Source of the DNA: Caldilineaceae bacterium
GTDB taxonomy: Bacteria; Chloroflexota; Anaerolineae; Caldilineales; Caldilineaceae
Assembly: GCA_022842065.1 (NCBI GenBank)
Contig: JALHQH010000013.1
Span: 1-64,000 of the forward strand
Length of the DNA: 64,000 nt
Direction: 5' to 3'
A program made the translations under genes and the position numbers. Positions 34,245 to 43,040 of the stretch are shown here, one piece after another. Positions within the stretch are counted from its first letter, which is position 1; the number at the start of each line of letters is the position of its first letter. Below the pieces are notes generated by a model. That model was not told the origin of the DNA. It saw nothing but the letters and a program-made list of their open reading frames with translations, and searched no databases.

Positions 34245-37200
34245 ATGTTCAGCAAAACCAATGAGCAAGCCCTTGAAGCCCTGATCGAAAAAGCACTCAC
34301 CGGCGCCTGCCGCGAAGAGCAGCTTGCGCGCGATGGCAAACCGCCGTTAAAAGAGGGACCTGGTCCTATTTTTGGTCCCCATGCGGGCTACGAAGCGGGT
34401 CATCCGCAGGACTTCAACCGCGAGTTTGCGATTGACGAAGCCAAGTTCTGGAACTTCCTGGAGGCTACCCAGCGTGCAGAGTTGGATAAATTGCGCGATC
34501 GTCCCAACTGGCAACGGCTGGTGCTTGAACGGCTCAATCGCAAGATCAAGAAGGATGGCATGCTTGCGGTCCTCAAAAAGGGCCTCGCCATTGACGACGC
34601 TGAACTCACCCTCCTCTATGCCCTGCCCTTTAACGACGCCAATCCTGCGGTCACCGCCCGCTTTCAGCAGAATATCTTTTCGGTCACCCGCCAGGTCCAC
34701 TATGCACAAAGCGACCCCAGCCTCTCGGTTGACATGGTCATCTTCCTCAACGGCCTCGCCATCGCCACGGTTGAACTCAAAAATGCTTGGACCCAGCAGA
34801 CCGTCTACCATGCCAAGCAGCAGTATATGGAAGACCGCGACCCCAACGAACCGCTCTTCAACTTTGCCCGCTGCCTGGTCCACTTTGCGGTTGACACCGA
34901 TGAAGTCTGGATGACCACCAAGTTGGCTGGAAAGAGCACCTTCTTCTTGCCCTTCAACAAGGGATACAAGCATGGCAAGGGCAATCCACCCAATACTGGT
35001 AATGAGGAAGATGAAAACGATACAACGAGTGGCGGTCACAAATCTGCCTATCTCTGGCGGGACGTGCTGACCAGGGCGAGCCTGGCCACAATCATCCAGC
35101 ACTTTGTCCTGTTGGAAGGGGAACGCAAAGACCCCCTTGCGAAAAAGACCCTCATCTTCCCGCGCTACCATCAACGTGATGTCGTGCGTAAACTGTTGAA
35201 CCATACCAGGGAACATGGCTCTGGCCAGCGCTACCTGATTCAACACTCAGCCGGTTCGGGCAAATCGCACTCGATTACGTGGACGGCGTTCCAGTTGATT
35301 GAACTGTATCGGACTGCAACCCCACCCCAGCCCTCCCCAGCTTGGGGAGGGAGCAACGATCTCGTTGACGACGAGACTGTTCCTCCCCCAAACTGGGGGA
35401 GGTTAGGAGGGGGTAGGGTTGACACCCGCATCTTTGACTCAGTTGTTGTCGTCACCGACCGCCGCATACTCGACAAACAACTGCGTGATAACATCCGTGA
35501 CTTCTCTGAGGTCAAAAATATTGTGGCCCATGCCGAGCGCGCCACTGACCTCAAAAGCGCCTTGGAGAGTGGCAAGCGCATCATCATCACGACCATCCAA
35601 AAGTTCCCTTTTGTCGTCAATGGAATTGAAGACCTCTCCGACAAAACCTTTGCCGTGATTATTGACGAGGCGCACTCTTCCCAAGGGGGGCAAGCTGCCG
35701 ATAAGATGAACATGTCATTGGGGATGAGTAATAATGACGGCACTGCCGATGATGACGAAGAACCCGAAGACAACCAGGATCGCATCCTGCGCGTGATGGA
35801 AGGGCGCAGGCAGGGGCCAAACGTCTCCTACTTTGCCTTTACCGCCACCCCCAAGAATAGCACACTGGAGAAGTTTGGTGTACGCCAACCGGATGGCAGC
35901 TTCAAGCCCTTCCATCTCTACTCGATGAAGCAGGCCATCGAAGAAGAGTTCATCATGGATGTGCTGGCCAACTACACCACCTACCGCAGCTATTACGAGA
36001 TCCAGAAGTCGGTGCAGGATAACCCGCTCTTTGACACGCTCAAAGCGCAAAAGAAGTTGCGCGCCTACGTCGAAGGACACAAGGAGACGATCAACACTAA
36101 AGCCGAGATCATGGTGACCCACTTCATGACGAATGTGGTGGCGCAGAAGAAGCTCAAGGGCAAGGCCAAAGCGATGGTCGTGACCCGCAACATCCGCACC
36201 GCCATCCACTACTATTTCGCCATTCGCGATGCCCTCACCCGTGTCAACGCTCCTTTCAAGATATTGGTAGCCTTTTCTGGCAAGAAGATGGTGGACGGAA
36301 TCGAGTACACCGAAGATATCCTCAACGGCTTTCCCGGCAAAGATATAGCTGACCAGTTTGAAAGCGACGACTATCGGATTCTCGTTGTTGCCAACAAGTT
36401 TCTCACCGGCTTTGACGAACCACTGCTGCACACCATGTATGTGGATAAAAAGTTACAGGGGGTGTTGGCAGTACAGACCCTCTCGCGTCTCAACCGTGCC
36501 AACAAGAAGATGGGCAAGATCGATACCTTTGTGCTCGATTTCTTTAATAGTGTCGAGGAGATCAAAGCGGCCTTTGACGACTTCTACACCGCCACCTCGC
36601 TCAGCCAACCGACCGATGTCAATGTGCTCCACGACCTCAAAGAAGCGCTCGATGACCCCGGCGTCTATGAATGGCACGAGGTTGAGGAATTCAACGAACG
36701 CTTTTTCAGCGGGGTGCCTGCCGATCAACTTAGTCCGCTGATCGATGTGGCCGCGGCCCGTTTTAATGAGGAACTCGGCCTTGAAAACGAGGAGAAAATC
36801 GACTTCAAGGTCAAGGCTAAACAGTTCGTCAAGGTGTATGGCCAAGTTGCCTGTCTCATTCCCTTTAACAACGTACGCTGGGAACAGTTGCATTGGTTCC
36901 TCAAGTTCCTAATACCCAAACTGGTGGTGAAAGATCCCAACCAGGAGCAACTCGACGAACTGCTCGAAAGTGTTGACCTCTCTACCTATGGGCTAGAGCG
37001 GGTCAAGCTCAGTGTCGCCATCGGTCTCGACGCATCGGACGCCGAACTCGACCCACAAAATTCCAACCCCCGCGGCTATCACGGTGAGGAAGTGCAGAAA
37101 GACCCGCTCGATGAGATTATCCGCGCCTTTAACGAACGCTGGTTCACCGGCTGGGATGCCACCCCCGAAGAGCAGCGTATCAAGTTCATCAAGATCGCCG

Positions 37201-37439
37201 AGTTCATCCGCAACAATCCGGCCTACCAGACGCAAGTGGTCAATAACCCCGACGAACAGAACAGCCGTTTGGCACTGGAACAGTTTATCCAGCAGGCGAT
37301 CAACCAGGTGCGCAAAAGTGACCTGGATATGTACAAGATGTATGCGACAGATCCGGATTTCAAGCGGGCATTTGATGGGACAATCATGCGGATTTTGGCG
37401 GCGGGAGTGGAGAGTACGCCGGTAAAGGATGCTGCATAG
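34245..37439 (+). CDS. hsdR: Type I restriction endonuclease subunit R
   Basis: A 1064-residue motor-nuclease. The N-terminal nuclease core has D163 and E177-x-K179 (VDMVIF, VELKN). The translocase follows: Walker A GSGKS with K340, DEAH at 474-477, and FTATP (motif III). GAGGAG before the ATG at 34245 sets the start; a longer frame opening inside hsdS is not needed. Residues about 358-392 (PPQPSPAWGG to GRLGGGR) are encoded by a cytosine-rich palindromic repeat that replaces the short loop normally found between Walker A and the FDSVxVVTDRR segment. The frame stays open throughout, so the enzyme may still work. Confidence 0.93.
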   Translation: MFSKTNEQALEALIEKALTGACREEQLARDGKPPLKEGPGPIFGPHAGYEAGHPQDFNREFAIDEAKFWNFLEATQRAELDKLRDRPNWQRLVLERLNRKIKKDGMLAVLKKGLAIDDAELTLLYALPFNDANPAVTARFQQNIFSVTRQVHYAQSDPSLSVDMVIFLNGLAIATVELKNAWTQQTVYHAKQQYMEDRDPNEPLFNFARCLVHFAVDTDEVWMTTKLAGKSTFFLPFNKGYKHGKGNPPNTGNEEDENDTTSGGHKSAYLWRDVLTRASLATIIQHFVLLEGERKDPLAKKTLIFPRYHQRDVVRKLLNHTREHGSGQRYLIQHSAGSGKSHSITWTAFQLIELYRTATPPQPSPAWGGSNDLVDDETVPPPNWGRLGGGRVDTRIFDSVVVVTDRRILDKQLRDNIRDFSEVKNIVAHAERATDLKSALESGKRIIITTIQKFPFVVNGIEDLSDKTFAVIIDEAHSSQGGQAADKMNMSLGMSNNDGTADDDEEPEDNQDRILRVMEGRRQGPNVSYFAFTATPKNSTLEKFGVRQPDGSFKPFHLYSMKQAIEEEFIMDVLANYTTYRSYYEIQKSVQDNPLFDTLKAQKKLRAYVEGHKETINTKAEIMVTHFMTNVVAQKKLKGKAKAMVVTRNIRTAIHYYFAIRDALTRVNAPFKILVAFSGKKMVDGIEYTEDILNGFPGKDIADQFESDDYRILVVANKFLTGFDEPLLHTMYVDKKLQGVLAVQTLSRLNRANKKMGKIDTFVLDFFNSVEEIKAAFDDFYTATSLSQPTDVNVLHDLKEALDDPGVYEWHEVEEFNERFFSGVPADQLSPLIDVAAARFNEELGLENEEKIDFKVKAKQFVKVYGQVACLIPFNNVRWEQLHWFLKFLIPKLVVKDPNQEQLDELLESVDLSTYGLERVKLSVAIGLDASDAELDPQNSNPRGYHGEEVQKDPLDEIIRAFNERWFTGWDATPEEQRIKFIKIAEFIRNNPAYQTQVVNNPDEQNSRLALEQFIQQAINQVRKSDLDMYKMYATDPDFKRAFDGTIMRILAAGVESTPVKDAA
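35318..35420. repeat. Cytosine-rich double-hairpin repeat (copy 4) inside hsdR
   Basis: It opens with aaccccaccccagccctccc and closes with gaggttaggagggggtaggg, which pair as an outer stem. Two inner hairpins are ccctccccagcttggggaggg (5' half) and cctcccccaaactgggggagg (3' half). Length is about 103 bp. It is read in frame as about 35 residues rich in Pro and Gly. Close relatives in this window are intergenic. Confidence 0.85.
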
Positions 37440-37558
37440 ATTCTGTCAGTAATCGGGAGCTACTACACGTGCATTCGGAAGCTGAAATATGCTTCGGACT
37501 GAAATGAAATTGGAAAAGATCGCAACACGTATCAGAGTTGTTGGAGTCATTGGGATAT

Positions 37559-39481
37559 ATGTCAAACGATCTACCTGATAATGAAACGACACATATATGG
37601 CTAACAACAAGGCAGGCTTCCGAAATATATGCCACTGATACCAACCAATTTGCTCAATGGTGTAATGAGCGAAGGTTCCCGACTGCTCATAAGCTAAGTG
37701 GCAAGTGGCGTATTCGTCAGGATGAAATCGAATCTTTTTTTAATGCCAACCCCACGCTACGTCCTGGCATAAAGAATAAATCTGAACAGAAAACCTTATC
37801 AACCATCAAATCACCTAATCATCCAGTGTGGCAATGGGTTATAATTATTGCAACCGTTCTCGCTGCGTTCAGCGTATTACCAGTTCTTAGGGACCTGATA
37901 TCTCCTAGACTGACTCCTACGCCTACACCTACAGCGATACCATTTAATCCCGCCGCTGAAGATGAAACATTAGTCATAGTTGCAGATTTCCTCGATCCAA
38001 GCGGTATCGATACCCGTGACGTTACTTTTGATCTTGTCGAACAATTGAAGAAAGAACTATCGTTCTATTCCGCAATTCGTGTTGAGCGTTGGCGTAATGC
38101 AATCCCTAGCGAGAATGGCAGTGAAATTGCCAATCGCATTGCGATGAGCGTTGGGGCATCAATTATTATTTGGGGCCAATATGTTAGTCCACCAGATCCT
38201 ATAGTACGAATCCATATTGAATCGACAGACGTACCACCGCAGTACTTTCAAGCCTTTAGTTACAGATACGGACCACAATTGATTAACCCTCGTACAATGC
38301 CTTCCTTTCAAGTTGACCTGGGATCATATTCAGCCGGAGTAATTGCATATGCCTCTGGACTCTCCCTTTACCTTGCAGCAGACCACTATGAAGCTGTTCA
38401 GTTCTTTGACACAGCATCAAGACTCATGGCGCCATCACTTGATCCAACTGCACAATACGGGCTTCGATTCTATCATGCTACTAATTTTTTGTTCTTGCAA
38501 AGGCCAAGTGAAGCATTACAAGATTTGCAGTGGCTTGTAGAACTCCGACCCCAAGATTCTGAAGGTGCAATTGAACTCTATCGTCATGCACTTGCAAATC
38601 TTGGGGTGGCTTTGTTGATGCTAGACCGATATGAAGATGCACGGATTTATTTGACAAATGCCTTGCTTGAATTTGAGAAGGCCGGAGATAATTTGACGGT
38701 GGCAAATATTAAGGGGAATTTGGGCATTGTGGAGAGTTCAGAAAATAATTTTGGACAAGCCATACGCTTACATGGAGAGGCTCTAGCCATTCACGAGCAA
38801 TACACTAACACATTGGGGATTGCGAATTCACAGGGCAACTTAGGTGTGATAGCTGATCAGCTAGGAGATTATGACACGGCAAAGGATTGGCTGGAGCGAG
38901 CTTTGCAACAGCATTATACTATTAGCAATACGCAAGGTATAGCGGATACACAAGTAAATCTCGCTGTTACCCGGTATCATATTGCAAGAAGAGACGAGAC
39001 CAATGCGGGCTTAGAAGATGCACTTGGCGACTTAGAAAAGGCTTACAATTTCTACGTATCCATTGAAAGCCTATCGGGCCAGGCTGATGCGCTTAGTACA
39101 CTTGGCCTCATATATGCCTATGTTAACTCGTTTGACCATGCAATTATATACCATAACCGTTCGCTTCAATTGCACAAAATTTTGCAGGATAAGCGTGGAG
39201 AGGGTGAGGATTTGAACAATTTAGGGGCAGTTGCAACACTCATGGGGGCAGTTGAGGATGCTAGGAGTCACTATGAACAGGCTCTTGCTATCTATGAAGG
39301 CATAGACGATGAACTTGGGCAGGCAATTATTAACGGCAACCTTGGTATACTGGAACACAAGCTTTGTAATCTCACTAAAGCCAAAGAATATCTAGATGAG
39401 AGCATCTATCTGTACAATAGATTGAACATTGCTCCGGATAACTCAATCATAAAAGCACAGGAAAATTTAACCTGTCAGTAA
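37559..39481 (+). CDS. HTH-membrane-TPR protein
   Basis: A 640-residue protein of unknown function. Residues about 10-60 form an excisionase/MerR-like DNA-binding helix-turn-helix (WLTTRQASEIYATDTNQFAQW, given in part; GKWRIRQDEIESFF). A membrane helix follows (WVIIIATVLAAFSVLPVL), then a Thr/Pro linker and a sensor-like domain. From about residue 255 there are several TPR units (NLGVALLMLDRYEDARIYL; GNLGVIADQLGDYDTAKDWL). The ATG at 37559 is preferred over a TTG 21 bases earlier. It lies 119 bases behind hsdR on the same strand, but its base use is more AT-rich than the hsd genes, which suggests separate acquisition. Confidence 0.75.
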   Translation: MSNDLPDNETTHIWLTTRQASEIYATDTNQFAQWCNERRFPTAHKLSGKWRIRQDEIESFFNANPTLRPGIKNKSEQKTLSTIKSPNHPVWQWVIIIATVLAAFSVLPVLRDLISPRLTPTPTPTAIPFNPAAEDETLVIVADFLDPSGIDTRDVTFDLVEQLKKELSFYSAIRVERWRNAIPSENGSEIANRIAMSVGASIIIWGQYVSPPDPIVRIHIESTDVPPQYFQAFSYRYGPQLINPRTMPSFQVDLGSYSAGVIAYASGLSLYLAADHYEAVQFFDTASRLMAPSLDPTAQYGLRFYHATNFLFLQRPSEALQDLQWLVELRPQDSEGAIELYRHALANLGVALLMLDRYEDARIYLTNALLEFEKAGDNLTVANIKGNLGIVESSENNFGQAIRLHGEALAIHEQYTNTLGIANSQGNLGVIADQLGDYDTAKDWLERALQQHYTISNTQGIADTQVNLAVTRYHIARRDETNAGLEDALGDLEKAYNFYVSIESLSGQADALSTLGLIYAYVNSFDHAIIYHNRSLQLHKILQDKRGEGEDLNNLGAVATLMGAVEDARSHYEQALAIYEGIDDELGQAIINGNLGILEHKLCNLTKAKEYLDESIYLYNRLNIAPDNSIIKAQENLTCQ

Positions 39482-39511
39482 CAACGATTTTGTGATCTCT
39501 AGAACAACTAC

Positions 39512-39549
39512 TAGGGTCCATATGCTCTTTTGAGACATATGGACCTTAA
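39512..39549. terminator. Bidirectional hairpin between convergent genes
   Basis: The arms agggtccatatg and catatggacctt flank an 11-base loop (ctcttttgaga). It lies midway between the stops of the TPR protein gene (39481) and the repeat protein gene (39587). The T-run is weak on both sides. Confidence 0.65.
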
Positions 39550-39586
39550 GTCAGAAAACTATTGCAAAGCAGCCAGAGATGTTAAA

Positions 39587-42190
39587 CTAGGGATATGAAA
39601 TATTCTGGTAGTAACGCTTATTATCCATAAAAACTGGCGTAACATCTTCCTCTTGTGAATTCCATTGTTGAAACAGGTTACGATTTCTTGCGTTACTAGA
39701 TTCATATCGAGTTTTGGCATTTCCCAGTAGTACGTGACTAAAATCACTGTTATCCTGCAACGTGATTTGCGATTGCTTAAGATATATACTATTGGCTGGC
39801 ATCAAACCGACAACCCCTTCACTATCATTAATCCACAGTTTATGCTCAGGTTCTGTACCAAAAGTGTTAGAGTGTATATAGTCTGATTGCAAAAGGCCAG
39901 GAAGTTCAGGTAATTCTTGGTCAGTTGTCAATTGTTTAATTTCGACGTTACCGATTGTTGACTTAGGAAAGGCATTGATACTATGCGAGTAATGATGTGG
40001 TGCCATGCCAATAGGCAGTATATGATCATCACCAAGGGCTATATGTTCAGCAAGTATCTCCGCATGCTCTCTCAGTCGCTTGCCTGCATAACCAATTTCG
40101 ACAGTGTTCATACTACTTACCGAACGGGCAAAAGCAGACATATCAAGCCCAAGTTCATGTGACTCGGTAGCTCCTGCAAAAATACCTTGTTTATCAATGG
40201 CAAGAATTATGTCATCATCGACAGAATCGTATATTTGCTCGGTTGTAGATCGAAATCCAGAGTATAACGAAAGTCCTGTACTGGGCTTTGGGGGTAATAT
40301 CCCGACAAATTTTTCTACATTAGCATGTTCACTAACATTCCATTTGGTGCCGTAATGGGACACGTAGGAAGTATCCACAAAACAACATTGAGAAGAATCG
40401 AGCGAATCACAACCGAAGATTTTGGGCATATAACTTGATTGGACTTCAGTAGTATCTACATGTGAATGCCCGAGAGAGAAGCCTACATTACCTTCGTTGA
40501 AATGAAACTTGCTAAACAATGGTTCAACCGGAAAAATATCTTCGAGTGGATCAGTATCCAGAAGACATGAGCCAAGATGGTTATCTGTTGAAGCCACATC
40601 TGAAAAGTCCGCTGACTCACCTACAAAATCTAATAGTTCAAACCCGTTGAACAATTCTTCAAACAGTTCTGCACCAATAATCGATCCAAAGAGACTGAAG
40701 ATTGACTTTTGTCCCAAAGCAATCTGGCCAAGAGTTATAACTGTACCTAAACCCGGGCAAAGTATGTTTCCAACGATTTTGAAAATACCGATTAACTGCT
40801 TATTTGACTTCCTTCTTCGGCGCAAGTTACGACCATACACAGGAAGGTAAGGATACTGCAACTGATGATACAATGCCGTCTTTTCGTAAAGACCAGGTAC
40901 TGGAAAATGCACCAGCTGATTACTTGGCAACAGTATACCGTTCGGGGAGTAATTGATTCTTTTCCAGTTGTTTTGAACTGCAAGCCAGTCTGAAGAAACA
41001 GTTTTAGATGAAAATGTTGCAATGTCAGCAGGTGTTGGCAGCACTATTCCCGGCATCTGTGCGTCATGCTGCCTATCCCGCGTTGTATAATTGTAGCGAG
41101 AGAATGGCTCACCATTCAGAAGATCTAATTTAGTAAGGTTAACAACTCCACTTGCATAGTTCGGCAGCGTGATTCTACGTGATGACATGTTAACCCAATT
41201 ATCTGCCACTGTGTTACTTGGCTGCGAACGCGATTGCCAATTCAAGCAATCGCGTTCGAGACGAATATTGTCTTTGCCTGTAGCATTCTGCTGCGTAGTG
41301 CTGGTGGAATTTGAACGTTTGTCATTTTCTTTTTTACGGCGATTCTGTCGGACAAGCCGCATTGTATCTTCAAAAATATGAGATTTGCCACTCTGATCAG
41401 AAGCGTGAAAAGTTGGGAGTGTTTTATGGTTCCTAACTGAACTATCGTTGAGTGAGATGTCTGCACTGGCGTTCAGCAGTCCCAAATCGATCTGATCTGT
41501 AGCAGCACGAGGTGTACGCGGTGCTGGGAACCGTAATCTAACCTGCCGTTCAACGGCATTATCATTGAGTGAGATGTCTGCACTGGCGTTCAGCAGTCCC
41601 AAATCGATCTGATCTGTAGCAGCACGAGGTGTACGCTGTGCTGGGAACCGTAGTCTAACCTGCCGTTCAACGGCATTATCATTGAGTGAGATGTCTGCAC
41701 TGGCGTTCAGCAGTCCCAAATCGATCTGATCTGTAGCAGCACGAGGCGTACGCGGTGCTGGGAACCGTAGTCTAACCTGCCGTTCAACGGCATTATCATT
41801 GAGTGAGATGTCTGCACTGGCGTTCAGCAGTCCCAAATCGATCTGATCTATAGCAGCACGAGGCGTACGCGGTGCTGGGAACCGTAGTCTAACCTGCCGT
41901 TCAACGGTATAATCGTTGAGTGGGATACCTGCACTGGTGTTCAGCACTCCCAGATCGATCCGATTCCAATCTGTAGCAACACGAGGCGTACGCATTTCGG
42001 AGATTACTTGCGATGGTTCTTCTGAATTGACTGAAATTATGGAACCATTCGAGAAATCTTCGCAATTTACTATTTGTGGTATCTGTTCAAATTGGCGCGT
42101 AGAAATCCTGTTAGGTTCAAAATCATTATCTAGCTTGCGGAAAGAATTGAAACGACGATTTGTGTGTTCAACGACATTGTTGAAATTCAT
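39587..42190 (-). CDS. Large repeat-containing protein, function unknown
   Basis: An 867-residue protein with no family I recognise. Residues about 65-265 hold five tandem units of 39 residues (the first is 41), with the core IDLGLLNASADISLND and the link VERQVRLRFPAPRTPRA; the fifth is partial. A basic stretch (RRRRKSNKQ) near residue 465 precedes a hydrophobic, glycine-containing region of about 50 residues (LGTVITLGQIALG, LFGSIIGAEL). The C-terminal third is hydrophilic and rich in Ser, Asn, His and Tyr. A clear ribosome site (GAGGAGA) lies upstream. The region is AT-rich compared with the chromosome. There is no signal peptide. It could be a phage-, effector- or surface-like protein. Confidence 0.75.
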   Translation of the reverse strand: MNFNNVVEHTNRRFNSFRKLDNDFEPNRISTRQFEQIPQIVNCEDFSNGSIISVNSEEPSQVISEMRTPRVATDWNRIDLGVLNTSAGIPLNDYTVERQVRLRFPAPRTPRAAIDQIDLGLLNASADISLNDNAVERQVRLRFPAPRTPRAATDQIDLGLLNASADISLNDNAVERQVRLRFPAQRTPRAATDQIDLGLLNASADISLNDNAVERQVRLRFPAPRTPRAATDQIDLGLLNASADISLNDSSVRNHKTLPTFHASDQSGKSHIFEDTMRLVRQNRRKKENDKRSNSTSTTQQNATGKDNIRLERDCLNWQSRSQPSNTVADNWVNMSSRRITLPNYASGVVNLTKLDLLNGEPFSRYNYTTRDRQHDAQMPGIVLPTPADIATFSSKTVSSDWLAVQNNWKRINYSPNGILLPSNQLVHFPVPGLYEKTALYHQLQYPYLPVYGRNLRRRRKSNKQLIGIFKIVGNILCPGLGTVITLGQIALGQKSIFSLFGSIIGAELFEELFNGFELLDFVGESADFSDVASTDNHLGSCLLDTDPLEDIFPVEPLFSKFHFNEGNVGFSLGHSHVDTTEVQSSYMPKIFGCDSLDSSQCCFVDTSYVSHYGTKWNVSEHANVEKFVGILPPKPSTGLSLYSGFRSTTEQIYDSVDDDIILAIDKQGIFAGATESHELGLDMSAFARSVSSMNTVEIGYAGKRLREHAEILAEHIALGDDHILPIGMAPHHYSHSINAFPKSTIGNVEIKQLTTDQELPELPGLLQSDYIHSNTFGTEPEHKLWINDSEGVVGLMPANSIYLKQSQITLQDNSDFSHVLLGNAKTRYESSNARNRNLFQQWNSQEEDVTPVFMDNKRYYQNISYP
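41400..41990 (-). repeat. Tandem 117-bp repeats inside the 39587-42190 gene
   Basis: The word agcagcacga recurs at 41501, 41618, 41735 and 41852, exactly 117 bases apart. The outermost unit (word at 41975, with one base changed) is 123 bases away because of two extra codons. The units are nearly identical at DNA level, so the expansion is recent. Confidence 0.9.
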
Positions 42191-42774
42191 AGCAAATCTC
42201 CTCTTTCAATATAGTACACACCAAGTTTCTATTTTAGCACACATTATAAGAATTACAGTAAACCACAATATGCAGCAATACATTGGTCCATTTGTGTCTG
42301 AATAGGCTATGACATCTATATGATTTTAGCTATGAGCAATATATCTAAATAGGTTGCAGCGTCGTGAGCGATGTTGAAGGTACTACTCACTGCTAACCAT
42401 AATCTCCGCCGGACAGCAAGCGGCGGAGCATGGCTGCGGCAGATCTTACAACATGGTGCGAGCAATAAAAAGGATGGCTAGTAAGACCTTCGTTGATCTC
42501 TGCGGATGGGTTATAGTGAGCGGAAACAGTGGCCATCGATTCAACGGTCTTCGCTGCGTGGAAATAGTAGGCCGCAACGTTTGGTTTGCTAAAGAGAAGC
42601 AATTCAAACTCGTGCAATCTCAAGAACGGCAGAAAACGTGGATTGTAACTTGGATTACAATGTCTTTGAAAAATGCTACCCATACAAAAAATCACCCACC
42701 TATAGACAAGTTACCTTGCCCATAAACGAGTGATTCTACAGAAAATCCACTGGAGTAAAACAGTTGTAATGCAG
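42191..42774. other. Intergenic region with no recognised gene
   Basis: A 584-bp stretch between the repeat-protein gene and tRNA-Lys. There is a small hairpin ctccgccggacagcaagcggcggag at about 42406-42430. Short open frames on both strands have no ribosome site and no family resemblance. It may mark the edge of the accessory island next to the tRNA gene. Confidence 0.5.
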
Positions 42775-42846
42775 TGAGCCCCCTGGGATTCGAACCCAGA
42801 ACCCATGGCTTAAAAGGCCATTGCTCTACCGTTGAGCTAGGGACCC
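42775..42846 (-). tRNA. tRNA-Lys(TTT)
   Basis: A 72-nt cloverleaf. The acceptor GGGTCCC pairs with GGGGCTC (two G-T pairs). The D arm is GCTC/GAGC, the anticodon stem ATGGC/GCCAT has the loop CTTTTAA (anticodon TTT), and the T arm is CTGGG-TTCGAAT-CCCAG, with discriminator A. CCA is not encoded. The AT-rich accessory region ends just downstream of its 3' end, so it is a possible integration site. Confidence 0.95.
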
Positions 42847-42926
42847 ACGAACGGAAAATAGTATAGCACAGGCCGCAGCAGTCGCCAAACTGGCGAGCCG
42901 CTCTGCGCCATACCGTTGCCTGGCGC

Positions 42927-43040
42927 TCACCCCGGCCACCAGAGCAAGCCGCCCAATAAAAGCGCAAATAAGAGGAGGAGCACGATGATCTTCCAGCGAT
43001 CAATCGCCCAATCTAGATAGGGTGGTCCAGCGTCGTTCAT
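42927..43040 (-). CDS. Small single-pass membrane protein
   Basis: A 37-codon gene. The product starts MNDAGPPYLDWAIDRWK and continues with one very hydrophobic helix (IIVLLLLFALLLGGLLWW) that ends at PG. Its ATG overlaps the TGA stop of the upstream helix-hairpin-helix gene as ATGA, so it should be translated by coupling. No family is known to me. The size, overlap and clean membrane helix support a real gene. Confidence 0.6.
   Translation of the reverse strand: MNDAGPPYLDWAIDRWKIIVLLLLFALLLGGLLWWPG

Noticed and set aside
35240..36431. Long minus-strand open frames opposite hsdR
   Set aside because: They are shadows of hsdR, and the motifs on the plus strand are decisive.
41400..41990. CRISPR array
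   Set aside because: The repeat is 117 bp, in frame, nearly identical along its whole length and has no spacer-type variation. It is a protein repeat.
42453..42725. 90-codon plus-strand ORF beside tRNA-Lys
   Set aside because: No ribosome site, no recognisable fold and a low-complexity end; not supported as a gene.
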